From a virus: 61,835 nucleotides of DNA. A program made the position numbers and the translations under genes. The stretch spans positions 1 through 61,835 of the IMG/VR virus record IMGVR_UViG_3300032291_002198. One strand, given 5' to 3'. The notes beneath the pieces are model-generated. The model did not search any database, was not told the origin of the DNA, and saw nothing but the letters and a program-made list of their open reading frames with translations. This document shows, one piece after another, positions 1-8,414 of this stretch (positions are counted from its first letter, which is position 1; each line of letters opens with the position of its first letter).

Positions 1-1750
1 AAAGGCTCACAAGGAAACACTGGTCCCACTGGAGACAAAGGAAACAAAGGTGAGCTTGGAACCAAGGGCGATAAGGGTCGTGACGGCAACAAGGGAGCCC
101 AAGGACCTAAGGGAGACCAAGGTCCGAAAGGAGAAGTAGGCCCGAAAGGAAATACTGGAGCCCAAGGAGACAAGGGTGAAAAGGGTATCGGAGAGAAAGG
201 TCAAAAGGGCCGAGACGGACAACTAGGTCCAAAAGGAGAGGTTGGTCCAAAAGGTGACCAGGGACCCAAAGGCTCTCAGGGAAATACAGGTCCAACTGGC
301 GATAAAGGAACTAAAGGAGACTTTGGCGACAAAGGCGATAAGGGCCGTGATGGCAATAAAGGTGCTCAGGGTCCGAAAGGAGACCAGGGACCAAAGGGAA
401 CCGCTGGTACTAACGGAGACAAGGGAACTAAAGGAGACTTTGGCGACAAAGGTCAAAAAGGTCGTGATGGCAACAAGGGCGCCCAAGGTCCAAAAGGAGA
501 GGTTGGGCCCAAAGGAGAGGTTGGTCCAAAAGGTGAAGTCGGACCAAAGGGTGACACTGGAGCAAAAGGCCCACAGGGCAACACTGGCCCAACTGGAGAC
601 AAAGGAAACAAGGGTGACTTTGGCGATAAGGGCGACAAGGGTCGTGATGGCAATAAAGGAGCTCAAGGTCCTAAGGGAGACCAGGGACCAAAGGGCGACC
701 AGGGACCTAAGGGAGACCAGGGTCCCAAGGGAGACCAAGGAACTAAAGGTTCTCAAGGCAATACTGGTCCTGTTGGGAATAAAGGAAGTAAAGGCGAACT
801 TGGAGACAAAGGTCAAAAGGGCCGTGATGGTGCCACTGGACCTAAAGGAGAAATTGGACCTCAAGGTGATATCGGTCCTAAGGGAGACGTTGGCCCTAAG
901 GGAGACCAGGGCCCCAAGGGAAATACTGGCTCAAAAGGAGAGATAGGTCCTAAAGGAAACACTGGAGCCAAAGGAGACCAAGGCCCACAAGGCATTGAAG
1001 GCCAGAAAGGCGAAAAGGGCCGAGACGGACAGCTAGGACCCAAAGGCGATACTGGTGCTCAAGGTCCCAAGGGAGACCAAGGACCTAAGGGAGACCAAGG
1101 ACCTAAAGGTTCTCAAGGTAACACTGGTCCTACTGGAGACAAAGGGAACAAGGGAGACTTTGGCGACAAAGGTGACAAGGGTCGCGACGGCAATAAGGGC
1201 GCTCAAGGACCCAAAGGTGAAGTTGGGCCTAAAGGAGAGGTTGGCCCGAAAGGAGACCAAGGTCCTAAAGGTGACCAAGGGCCCAAGGGAGACCTTGGTC
1301 CTCAGGGAGATATTGGACCTAAAGGAAGCCAGGGAGACAAGGGCTCAACTGGCGCCACTGGCCCGATAGGACCAACCGGTCCTCTAGGCCCGCAAGGACC
1401 AAAAGGCGACCAGGGTCCACAAGGCATTGAAGGCCAGAAGGGTGAAAAGGGCCGAGACGGACAGCTAGGACCCAAGGGCGATACTGGTGCTCAAGGCCCC
1501 AAGGGAGACCAGGGTCCTAAAGGCGACCAAGGTTCAAAAGGTTCCCAGGGAAATACTGGTCCTACCGGCAACAAGGGCAGCAAAGGAGAGCTTGGAGACA
1601 AAGGTCAAAAAGGTCGTGATGGTAACAAGGGTGCTCAGGGTCCTAAGGGCGACCAAGGCCCAAAAGGAGACCAAGGCCCAAAAGGAGACCAAGGCACAAA
1701 AGGTAGTCAGGGCCCTAAGGGGGACCAAGGCCCTAAGGGCGACTTGGGCC
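1..1750 (+). repeat. Lys-rich collagen modules with recurring KGRDG block
   Basis: The block KGxKGRDGxxGxxGPKG recurs at about 67, 205, 334, 451, 631, 811, 1015, 1171, 1438, 1600 and 1864. Modules differ by whole numbers of 9-nt triplets, the pattern expected from slippage or unequal recombination. Confidence 0.8.
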
Positions 1751-4053
1751 CCAAGGGAGATATTGGACCTACTGGCCCAACTGGACCAACTGGCGCCAAA
1801 GGAAGTCAAGGAAATACCGGACCCACTGGCGACAAAGGGAATAAAGGTGAAATTGGAGATAAGGGTCAGAAGGGACGTGATGGCAATAAGGGTGCCCAGG
1901 GCCCGAAAGGTGACCTTGGTCCACAGGGTCCAACTGGGCCTACCGGACCTCAAGGAACAAAGGGAAATACTGGAGCACAGGGACCCATTGGTCCTCAAGG
2001 TCCAACCGGCCCAACTGGTCCTACTGGTCCTCAAGGTAGAAAAGGCGAGCCGGGAGAAAAGGGCAACGAGGGACAAACCGGTCCTCAGGGCCCTAAAGGA
2101 AATACTGGAGCTCAGGGACCAACTGGACCTACTGGACCTACTGGACCAAAAGGTGATACTGGTGGCCCTGGAGAAAAGGGACGCAAAGGAGATGACGGAC
2201 CGCAAGGCCCACAGGGTAACCAAGGTCCAAAAGGTGACTTAGGCCCTCAAGGTCCTATTGGACCAACTGGTCCTACTGGTGCTACTGGTCCTCAAGGACC
2301 CAAGGGTAACACCGGAGCTCAAGGCGACACTGGAGAAAAGGGCCGTGAAGGTCAAAAGGGTGAGGCTGGTCCTGCTGGAGCTCAGGGCGCCAAGGGAAGC
2401 ACCGGAGCTCAGGGCCCAATTGGACCTACTGGACCTACTGGTCCTCAGGGTGCCAAGGGAAATACTGGCGCACAGGGACCGGCTGGCCCAACTGGACCTC
2501 AGGGACCAAAGGGAACTAAAGGAGACCTCGGTCCTCAAGGTGATACAGGTCCTCAAGGTAACAAAGGCAATACTGGTGCTCAAGGTCCTCAAGGTGCTAC
2601 TGGTCCTCAAGGTCCCAAAGGTGACTTAGGTCCTCAAGGTGACACGGGTCCTCAGGGCAACAAGGGAAATACGGGTGCTCAAGGTGCTCAAGGTCCCAAA
2701 GGTGACTTAGGTCCTCAAGGTGACACGGGTCCTCAGGGTAACAAAGGCAATACTGGTGCTCAAGGTCCTCAGGGTGCTACGGGTCCACAAGGTGCTCAAG
2801 GTCCCAAAGGTGACTTAGGTCCTCAAGGTGCTACTGGTCCACAAGGCCCTACGGGTCCAGTCGGTCCATTAGGTCCTCAAGGTGATACGGGTCCTCAAGG
2901 TAACAAAGGCAATACTGGTGCTCAAGGTCCTATCGGTCCAACTGGTCCATTAGGTCCTCAAGGCCCAATTGGTCCAACGGGAGCCAAAGGTGCTCAAGGC
3001 GCTCAGGGTCCTACGGGTCCCCAAGGTGCTAAGGGTCATAAGGGTTCTACTGGTTCTCAAGGCGGACTAGGCCCTCAAGGACAAAAAGGACAAGTCGGTC
3101 CTCAAGGTGAACCTGGTCAAGATGGTGCTAAGGGTGCTCCTGGTCCTACTGGGCCTCAGGGTCAAAAAGGTGCAACTGGAGCTCAAGGACCTATTGGTCC
3201 AACTGGACCACAGGGTGCTCAAGGTCAGAAAGGTGCAACTGGCGCTCAAGGACCGATTGGCCCAACTGGACCGCAGGGCGCACAGGGAGCTCAAGGTCCT
3301 AAGGGCGATATTGGACCAACTGGACCAACCGGCCCAACTGGACCGCAGGGTGCAAAGGGTAATACCGGAGCTCAAGGACCTATCGGCCCTACTGGCCCTA
3401 CTGGACCGCAGGGTGCTCAAGGTCAGAAAGGTGCAACTGGAGCCCAAGGTGCAACGGGTCCTACTGGACCTACTGGACCTCAAGGTGCGCAAGGAGCAAA
3501 AGGCAATACTGGTGCTCAAGGTCCCGCTGGACCAACTGGCCCTGTTGGTCCTCTTGGGCCTACTGGACCTACTGGACCTCAAGGGGCTAAGGGTAATACT
3601 GGTGCCCAGGGAGCTCAGGGTCCAACCGGTCCTGTTGGACCTCTTGGCCCGCAGGGTCCCGCTGGACCTACTGGTCCGCAGGGTCCGCAGGGCCTAAAGG
3701 GCCGCAAGGGAGACATTGGTCCTCAGGGAGACATTGGCTCTACTGGTCCTACGGGTCCAACGGGTCAAAAGGGTAATACTGGAGCTACTGGTCCACAAGG
3801 CCCTACTGGTCCTCAGGGAGCTACTGGTCCACAAGGCCCTGCTGGTCCTACGGGTCCAACTGGAGCTCAGGGTCCCAAGGGTCAAAAGGGTGCCGATGGA
3901 GGAAGTGCGAATTTCGTTTCATCAGGTTCAGCGTGTAACAGCTGTGGATTCAACAGTGCTCCAGACGATACAGAATACTATCCAGTTGGATGGCTGAAAA
4001 TTGGTGTATCTGGAAATGACTATTTTGTTCCAGCATGGCAGCAATACAACTAA
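1..4053 (+). CDS. Collagen-like appendage protein, 3' part (partial at window start)
   Basis: The frame is open from base 1 as an almost unbroken run of Gly-X-Y triplets up to about 3888, followed by a 54-residue non-collagen C-terminus containing ACNSCGF and [16 protein letters not shown], ending in TAA. The first half is rich in charged triplets (GDK, GPK, GNK, GRD, GEK), with lysine mainly at Y and a recurring [11 protein letters not shown] module. From about 1745 the triplets become GPT, GPQ, GPI and GAQ. Proline is abundant at X and nearly absent at Y. Collagen-like phage proteins generally form trimeric tail or head fibres; the C-terminal domain may drive trimerisation or binding. The 5' part is at 60442-61835. 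A terminator follows and the modification genes lie directly downstream. Confidence 0.93.
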   Translation, partial: KGSQGNTGPTGDKGNKGELGTKGDKGRDGNKGAQGPKGDQGPKGEVGPKGNTGAQGDKGEKGIGEKGQKGRDGQLGPKGEVGPKGDQGPKGSQGNTGPTGDKGTKGDFGDKGDKGRDGNKGAQGPKGDQGPKGTAGTNGDKGTKGDFGDKGQKGRDGNKGAQGPKGEVGPKGEVGPKGEVGPKGDTGAKGPQGNTGPTGDKGNKGDFGDKGDKGRDGNKGAQGPKGDQGPKGDQGPKGDQGPKGDQGTKGSQGNTGPVGNKGSKGELGDKGQKGRDGATGPKGEIGPQGDIGPKGDVGPKGDQGPKGNTGSKGEIGPKGNTGAKGDQGPQGIEGQKGEKGRDGQLGPKGDTGAQGPKGDQGPKGDQGPKGSQGNTGPTGDKGNKGDFGDKGDKGRDGNKGAQGPKGEVGPKGEVGPKGDQGPKGDQGPKGDLGPQGDIGPKGSQGDKGSTGATGPIGPTGPLGPQGPKGDQGPQGIEGQKGEKGRDGQLGPKGDTGAQGPKGDQGPKGDQGSKGSQGNTGPTGNKGSKGELGDKGQKGRDGNKGAQGPKGDQGPKGDQGPKGDQGTKGSQGPKGDQGPKGDLGPKGDIGPTGPTGPTGAKGSQGNTGPTGDKGNKGEIGDKGQKGRDGNKGAQGPKGDLGPQGPTGPTGPQGTKGNTGAQGPIGPQGPTGPTGPTGPQGRKGEPGEKGNEGQTGPQGPKGNTGAQGPTGPTGPTGPKGDTGGPGEKGRKGDDGPQGPQGNQGPKGDLGPQGPIGPTGPTGATGPQGPKGNTGAQGDTGEKGREGQKGEAGPAGAQGAKGSTGAQGPIGPTGPTGPQGAKGNTGAQGPAGPTGPQGPKGTKGDLGPQGDTGPQGNKGNTGAQGPQGATGPQGPKGDLGPQGDTGPQGNKGNTGAQGAQGPKGDLGPQGDTGPQGNKGNTGAQGPQGATGPQGAQGPKGDLGPQGATGPQGPTGPVGPLGPQGDTGPQGNKGNTGAQGPIGPTGPLGPQGPIGPTGAKGAQGAQGPTGPQGAKGHKGSTGSQGGLGPQGQKGQVGPQGEPGQDGAKGAPGPTGPQGQKGATGAQGPIGPTGPQGAQGQKGATGAQGPIGPTGPQGAQGAQGPKGDIGPTGPTGPTGPQGAKGNTGAQGPIGPTGPTGPQGAQGQKGATGAQGATGPTGPTGPQGAQGAKGNTGAQGPAGPTGPVGPLGPTGPTGPQGAKGNTGAQGAQGPTGPVGPLGPQGPAGPTGPQGPQGLKGRKGDIGPQGDIGSTGPTGPTGQKGNTGATGPQGPTGPQGATGPQGPAGPTGPTGAQGPKGQKGADGGSANFVSSGSACNSCGFNSAPDDTEYYPVGWLKIGVSGNDYFVPAWQQYN

Positions 4054-4075
4054 GAACCACAATAGTGAAAAACAT

Positions 4076-4104
4076 GGGCGCCCAAAAGGCGCCCTGTTTG
4101 TTTT
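4076..4104 (+). terminator. Intrinsic terminator after collagen-like gene
   Basis: A 7-bp stem GGGCGCC/GGCGCCC with a CAAAA loop is followed by TGTTTGTTTT. It lies 22 nt after the collagen stop codon. The T-run supplies the TTG of the next promoter. Confidence 0.85.
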
Positions 4105-4128
4105 ATGACATCTAATTGACTACATTTG
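4098..4128 (+). promoter_or_regulatory. Bacteroidota-type promoter for the collagen-modification operon
   Basis: TTG at 4098-4100, a 20-nt spacer and TACATTTG at 4121-4128 match the -33/-7 pattern TTG...TAnnTTTG. It starts 20 nt before the ATG of the first hydroxylase gene and probably drives 4148-7625. Confidence 0.7.
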
Positions 4129-4147
4129 AGCATCAAATTGAATTCAC

Positions 4148-4702
4148 ATGATGCTAAATGCCTTTATTGTAGATGGCTTCTACGACAATCCAGATGAGGT
4201 TCGTGCCTTTGCTCTAGTCCAAGATTTCAACGTAACTGGCAACTTCCCCGGGGCTCGCACCAAAAGCTTCAACAATGATAGCGTATTCAGTGTGCTCCAA
4301 TCAATAGTTGGTCCCCACGCTGGGAAAATCAACTATTTTCCAGAAGACTACAACGGGGCTTACCAAATAACAACAGCCAGTGACCGCTCTTGGATACACG
4401 CAGACAACGGAACAAAGTGGGCTGGAGTAGTCTATCTTACTCCAAACGCACCCCTATCTAGCGGAACTGGATTCTTCAAGCACAAGGCTTCTGGACTCAC
4501 TTGGTCTTCCGATGGAAAGGGAGACTGGAATGATGATTCTCAGGACATGACAAAGTGGGAGCTTACTTCATCTGTCGGGAATATGTACAACCGATTGATA
4601 CTGTACCGAGGCAAGCAGTTTCATTCATCTCTTGACTACTTTGGCAACAGCTTAGAAAACGGCAGACTGTTCCAAACCTTCTTCTTCTCTACTGAGCAGT
4701 GA
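4148..4702 (+). CDS. 2OG-Fe(II) oxygenase-fold protein (DUF6445-like), putative prolyl-type hydroxylase
   Basis: The 184-aa product has the double-stranded beta-helix signature: H84-x-D86 in SWIHADNG, a distal H159 in GKQFHS, and R173 in NGRLFQ, the expected iron ligands and 2-oxoglutarate-binding arginine. It resembles DUF6445, a family related to prolyl 4-hydroxylases. No signal peptide is visible, so it would act in the host cytoplasm. It is the first gene of a three-gene overlapping operon behind the collagen-like gene, and its stop overlaps the next GTG (GTGA). Hydroxylation of the collagen-like fibre is an inference from context. An alternative is action on a small molecule or a sugar. 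Two ATGs stand in tandem at the start (4148 and 4151). Confidence 0.8.
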   Translation: MMLNAFIVDGFYDNPDEVRAFALVQDFNVTGNFPGARTKSFNNDSVFSVLQSIVGPHAGKINYFPEDYNGAYQITTASDRSWIHADNGTKWAGVVYLTPNAPLSSGTGFFKHKASGLTWSSDGKGDWNDDSQDMTKWELTSSVGNMYNRLILYRGKQFHSSLDYFGNSLENGRLFQTFFFSTEQ

Positions 4703-7029
4703 ACATAGTATTTCACGTAGGTTACTTTTCAAAACCATGGAACGCAAAGACAGGCGGTCCAGGTGGCACTGAACAGTGCGTGATTAGTCTTTCTGACGAG
4801 CTTGCAAAGCTTGGGCACTCCGTATACGTATTTGGAGAGGTCAATCCAATGCATACGGACTATCCAATTGGTAGCGTAACCTATTGCTCATTTGAAAATG
4901 CGTTAATCCCGCAAGAGATAGACTTTCTAATAGGTGTTGGATACCTACATTACCTTAAGCCATTTAGTGAGCATAGGGTTGAAAATAGGCTGTTCTGGCT
5001 CCACAATGAAGAGCCATACTTCTGGTACAATGGAGTCAGGATGTCAGATGACGAAATTCATCATGCGTTTGATTCAGCCGACAGAATCATCTGCCTAACT
5101 AGATGGCACAAGAATGACTTCATCTCAAGATATGGGTTACACGATGGTAAGGTTTCCATCATAGGAAATGGGATTGACGCAAAGAAAATTAGGAGAAGGG
5201 GCAAAAAGAGGGCGGATTCATACATTTACACTTCCCACGCAGAGCGTGGCCTTTCTAAGGTTCTTGACGATTTTGAAACCGGAGTCATATCTGGAGAACT
5301 GCATATATGTACTCCTAGGTATGGTATTGAATATCTTGAGTCATGGTTTTTAGACAGGATATCTAAGAATCCGAACATCATATACCATGGAGCTCTTTCT
5401 CAAGAAGAGCTCTATGGATTGCTTAGCCAAATGCAATACTGGTATTATCCCACCCAGTACAACGAAACCTATTGCATAACAGCTATTGAAATGCTTGCGC
5501 ATCATGTGATTCCAATGGTAAATCCAATTGCAGGACTCGCGGATACGCTAAATGAATTTGCTTATAGTATTGATTGCTGGAATTGTGTTGACGATTACGT
5601 CAAGACAAGGTTCTGGAGCAATGTCGTAAGCGAATGGGAATTGTTATTTTATCAAATTCAAAACCAATCAAGTATGAATATATATGATTTAGAGGTAGAT
5701 AGTGTCGAGTTCATCCCGGCAGCCGCAAAAACAGCGCCGTATGATGTAGAAAAGACATACATCATCTGCCTTTACCCAACAGAGGAAAAGAAGGCCGAGT
5801 TATTGAATCGGTTCTCGTCTTCTGGCATAAGCTCAAAACAAGTAGTTGTCTTTGAGGCAAGTAACGGCTATACAAGAAACCTGATTCCGCCAGACACAAA
5901 AGTTTGGAAGGATTGGAAAATCAATAGCGATAACAGCTGGTGGAATCGTGACGTGCTTCCTGGAGAAATTGGGTGTGCTGTATCACATTGGCGGATATGG
6001 AATGATGCACATTCGCATCGTCATAGCAAAATTCTCATCCTTGAGGAGGACTTTACCGTCATTCGACCATTCAACAGAGAGGCGGTTAATACATCTGAAG
6101 ACTGGACCATTATGTATCTCGGTCACAGCTTCGTGAATCAGCCAGTTAGGACCGTAACTGCAAATCTTGTTCAGCCTGGATATACATATACGACACACGC
6201 GTATATGCTTACCTATGACGGCTGTCGTCTTCTCCTTGAGCAGAACTTCTTAAGCTCAATCATCCCTCTTGATGAGTTTCTGAGTGCTACCTTTTGCGAC
6301 CATCCAAGAAAAGACCTGTCATGGATTTGGAAGGACAGCAAGGCGCTCGCAACAGTTCCAGCTTTCTTTGGGCAGAGCAGTACGAAAGAGACATCTACGA
6401 CAGAAAATCAACCGGCCTTATCTAGAATGAATCTAAATAACTATAGCTACGAAGAATTCGTGCAGCGCTTTGTGACCTACTCTGCGCGGACGAAAGAATG
6501 GGAGCTCATTGTTGATGAGCCAATCAATGACGTATTTGTGTTCCCTCTGTTTACCGAAGAGTTCTGCAGCTTGCTAATAGAGCAAGCGGAAGAATCTCAG
6601 AAGTGGACCAGGAACCGACACTACTTCTATCCGACTTGTGATATGCTAATCAACGAGCTAGGACTTCAAGATTACTACCAGCGAATCCTTGAGGAATTCG
6701 TCTATCCGGTGGCCATTCAAAAGTGGGCACTAGAAGGAAAAGAGTGGCCCGTGCTTTCAAGCGAAAACTTCATCATCAAGTACGATGAGTCTGTGCAGGG
6801 TCATCTTGCGCTGCATCACGATAGCGCAGACATCTCAATGGTCCTTGCTTTGAATGATGACTATGAAGGCGGAGGAACCTACTTCTGGCGTCAGAAGCAG
6901 CTCCACAAGGGCAAGACTGGACACATCTCAATTCACCCATCTGTAATCACCCACCGACATGGTGCTCGCGCTGTTACGAAAGGAAAGCGCTTTGTACTTG
7001 TCTCATTTTGTAACAAACCCAAAAAATGA
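4699..7029 (+). CDS. Trifunctional GT4 - GT25 - lysyl hydroxylase (PLOD-like) collagen-modifying enzyme
   Basis: The 776-aa protein has three modules. Residues 1 to about 330 are a GT4-type glycosyltransferase with a GGPGGTE loop, a VSIIGNGID segment and an E-x7-E motif in ETYCITAIE. Residues about 350-570 are a GT25 domain (the family of bacterial LPS galactosyltransferases and animal COLGALT) with GEIGCAVSHWRIW and LILEEDF. Residues about 600-776 match the catalytic domain of procollagen-lysine dioxygenases: H706-H-D708, YEGGGTYFW, H754 and R764 ten residues later, the same H-to-R spacing as in PLOD enzymes. Start is GTG overlapping the upstream stop. Expected role: hydroxylate Y-position lysines of the adjacent collagen and glycosylate them. 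LH3 and mimivirus L230 join related activities, but the added GT4 module is unusual. Confidence 0.9.
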   Translation: MNIVFHVGYFSKPWNAKTGGPGGTEQCVISLSDELAKLGHSVYVFGEVNPMHTDYPIGSVTYCSFENALIPQEIDFLIGVGYLHYLKPFSEHRVENRLFWLHNEEPYFWYNGVRMSDDEIHHAFDSADRIICLTRWHKNDFISRYGLHDGKVSIIGNGIDAKKIRRRGKKRADSYIYTSHAERGLSKVLDDFETGVISGELHICTPRYGIEYLESWFLDRISKNPNIIYHGALSQEELYGLLSQMQYWYYPTQYNETYCITAIEMLAHHVIPMVNPIAGLADTLNEFAYSIDCWNCVDDYVKTRFWSNVVSEWELLFYQIQNQSSMNIYDLEVDSVEFIPAAAKTAPYDVEKTYIICLYPTEEKKAELLNRFSSSGISSKQVVVFEASNGYTRNLIPPDTKVWKDWKINSDNSWWNRDVLPGEIGCAVSHWRIWNDAHSHRHSKILILEEDFTVIRPFNREAVNTSEDWTIMYLGHSFVNQPVRTVTANLVQPGYTYTTHAYMLTYDGCRLLLEQNFLSSIIPLDEFLSATFCDHPRKDLSWIWKDSKALATVPAFFGQSSTKETSTTENQPALSRMNLNNYSYEEFVQRFVTYSARTKEWELIVDEPINDVFVFPLFTEEFCSLLIEQAEESQKWTRNRHYFYPTCDMLINELGLQDYYQRILEEFVYPVAIQKWALEGKEWPVLSSENFIIKYDESVQGHLALHHDSADISMVLALNDDYEGGGTYFWRQKQLHKGKTGHISIHPSVITHRHGARAVTKGKRFVLVSFCNKPKK

Positions 7030-7625
7030 ATCTAAATCTGATATTTGAACCAGGAAAGCCCCGCGATATGACGGGGTGGTATTTCTTTGAGGCAGCTTTC
7101 TCTCGTGAGGAAATTGCTAAAATCAAAGAGGAAATTGAGAAGGTGAGTTTCTCAAAGGCGGGAATCGCCAGTCATGCAACTGGCGAGGCCCTTAGTGTTG
7201 TCCGCAGGTCAAACATCAAGTGGCTACCGAAGGATAAGGCTTTCGCTTGGGTTTACGAGCGACTGATGAACTACATCACCATAGCAAATGAAAATATGTG
7301 GGGATTTGACCTCTACAGCGTATTAGACTCTATTCAGTACACCCAGTATGATGGCACGGAGAAGGGTTTTTACGACTGGCATTTGGATACGGGACCTAAC
7401 GAGTTATCGTACCGAAAGGTATCGTTGGTTGTACAGCTGTCCGACCCAACTGCTTACAATGGAGGAGACCTTGAGATTCGTAGCGGCGGCGGAATAAGCA
7501 GTGCCTCTAAGACCATTGGAACCGTGACAATTTTCCCATCATATTTACTGCACCGAGTGACGCCTGTAACATCCGGATTACGAGAGTCTCTCGTGCTTTG
7601 GGCGGGGGGAGAACACTATCGGTAG
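7026..7625 (+). CDS. 2OG-Fe(II) oxygenase, prolyl 4-hydroxylase/PKHD type
   Basis: The 199-aa product carries H119-L-D121 (DWHLDTGP), distal H176 in LLHRVTP and R186 in GLRESLVLW, with H-to-R spacing of ten, and GGDLEI in the core. This is the PKHD/prolyl 4-hydroxylase branch of 2OG-Fe(II) dioxygenases. It starts by ATGA overlap with the trifunctional gene, so the two are probably translationally coupled. No export signal is seen. The context suggests a second hydroxylation of the collagen-like fibre, for example at X-position proline, which is abundant there, but the substrate cannot be read from sequence. It is also similar to free-standing phage hydroxylases of unknown substrate. Confidence 0.88.
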   Translation: MNLNLIFEPGKPRDMTGWYFFEAAFSREEIAKIKEEIEKVSFSKAGIASHATGEALSVVRRSNIKWLPKDKAFAWVYERLMNYITIANENMWGFDLYSVLDSIQYTQYDGTEKGFYDWHLDTGPNELSYRKVSLVVQLSDPTAYNGGDLEIRSGGGISSASKTIGTVTIFPSYLLHRVTPVTSGLRESLVLWAGGEHYR

Positions 7626-7630
7626 TTTGC

Positions 7631-7638
7631 TATCTTTG
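7631..7638 (+). promoter_or_regulatory. -7 element TATCTTTG, possible leaderless start
   Basis: TATCTTTG ends 5 nt before the ATG of 7644, so initiation about 7 nt downstream would give a leaderless or near-leaderless mRNA. No TTG lies at a standard distance. Confidence 0.55.
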
Positions 7639-7643
7639 CCTTT

Positions 7644-7964
7644 ATGGCAAATGATGCAAACTTTCTCAAGAGGTATGGTCTTTCAGGCTTCAGCAAGCCA
7701 AAGAAGACTCCATCTCATCCTACGAAGAAGGGCATTGTTGCCGTCAAGATAGACGGCAAGCCCAGAATCATACGATTTGGTGACCAGAATATGGGTCACA
7801 ACTATAGCCCAGAGGCCCGCAAAGCTTTCAAAACCCGCCATGCAAAGAACATTGCTAAGGGTCCGAGCAGTGCAGCCTACTGGGCTAATAAGTTTTTCTG
7901 GGGTGGTCCAAGCGCTGATAAGAAGATGCCACCAAAGTCTCAAAAATATACCCGTGGAATCTGA
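7644..7964 (+). CDS. Small basic phage protein, unknown function
   Basis: The 106-aa product is rich in Lys, Arg and aromatic residues, with a central conserved-looking stretch NYSPEARKAFKTRHAKN followed by SSAAYWANKFFWGG. I recognise this pattern from small phage proteins without a known function. It overlaps the next gene by one base (TGATGG), so the two are probably co-translated. Position just ahead of the scaffold and capsid genes and high basicity suggest a nucleic-acid-associated or packaged protein, which is inference only. Confidence 0.75.
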   Translation: MANDANFLKRYGLSGFSKPKKTPSHPTKKGIVAVKIDGKPRIIRFGDQNMGHNYSPEARKAFKTRHAKNIAKGPSSAAYWANKFFWGGPSADKKMPPKSQKYTRGI

Positions 7965-8353
7965 TGGCAACAGCTACCAAAAAGAACCCAGCGCTTTGGA
8001 AACGAATAGTCTCCCAGGTGAAGTCTGGCAGCAAGGGTGGGGACCCCGGGGAGTGGAGTGCGAGGAAAGCGCAATTAGCAGTTTCGTTATACAAGAAAGC
8101 CGGAGGCTCTTACGGGGGGCCCAAGCGCTCGACTTCTCTCTCAAAGTGGACCCAGCAGAACTGGCGTACAAAAAGCGGTAAGCCTTCATCTGAAACGGGC
8201 GAACGTTACCTGCCAGAGAAAGCCATAAAGTCCTTGTCTTCAGCCGAATACGCTGCAACAAGCCGAGCAAAGAGAGAGGGAACAGCCAAGGGGAAGCAGT
8301 TCGTTGCTCAGCCAAAATCAATAGCAAAGAAGGTCAAGAAGTTTCGTTCTTAA
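7964..8353 (+). CDS. DUF5872-like basic protein
   Basis: The 129-aa lysine-rich product contains KKNPALWKRIV, GSKGG.PGEWSARKAQLAV and YKKAGGSYGG, a pattern I associate with DUF5872, found in phages and in large eukaryotic DNA viruses, function unknown. The C-terminus ends in a basic tail KKVKKFRS. It forms an overlapping pair with 7644. It might bind DNA or be packaged, but nothing here proves it. Confidence 0.72.
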   Translation: MATATKKNPALWKRIVSQVKSGSKGGDPGEWSARKAQLAVSLYKKAGGSYGGPKRSTSLSKWTQQNWRTKSGKPSSETGERYLPEKAIKSLSSAEYAATSRAKREGTAKGKQFVAQPKSIAKKVKKFRS

Positions 8354-8383
8354 CTCACGCAAAATGCAAAGTGGTCATATCTA

Positions 8384-8391
8384 TACATTTG
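8384..8391 (+). promoter_or_regulatory. -7 element TACATTTG upstream of scaffold/capsid genes
   Basis: TACATTTG lies 23 nt before the ATG at 8415. No clear TTG is found at 17-23 nt upstream, so an activator may be needed. Confidence 0.55.
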
Positions 8392-8414
8392 CATAAACCA
8401 TTAAATAAATTTTC

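Noticed and set aside
223-2610. Long open frames on both strands inside the collagen-like gene
   Set aside because: They are by-products of GGN-periodic codons (no stops arise in other frames). They give low-complexity Leu/Val/Ser or Lys/Thr/Leu repeats with no real domain.
1-3890. CRISPR-like or satellite repeat array
   Set aside because: Periodicity is 9 nt with coding constraint (Gly-X-Y) and no constant repeat/spacer pattern.
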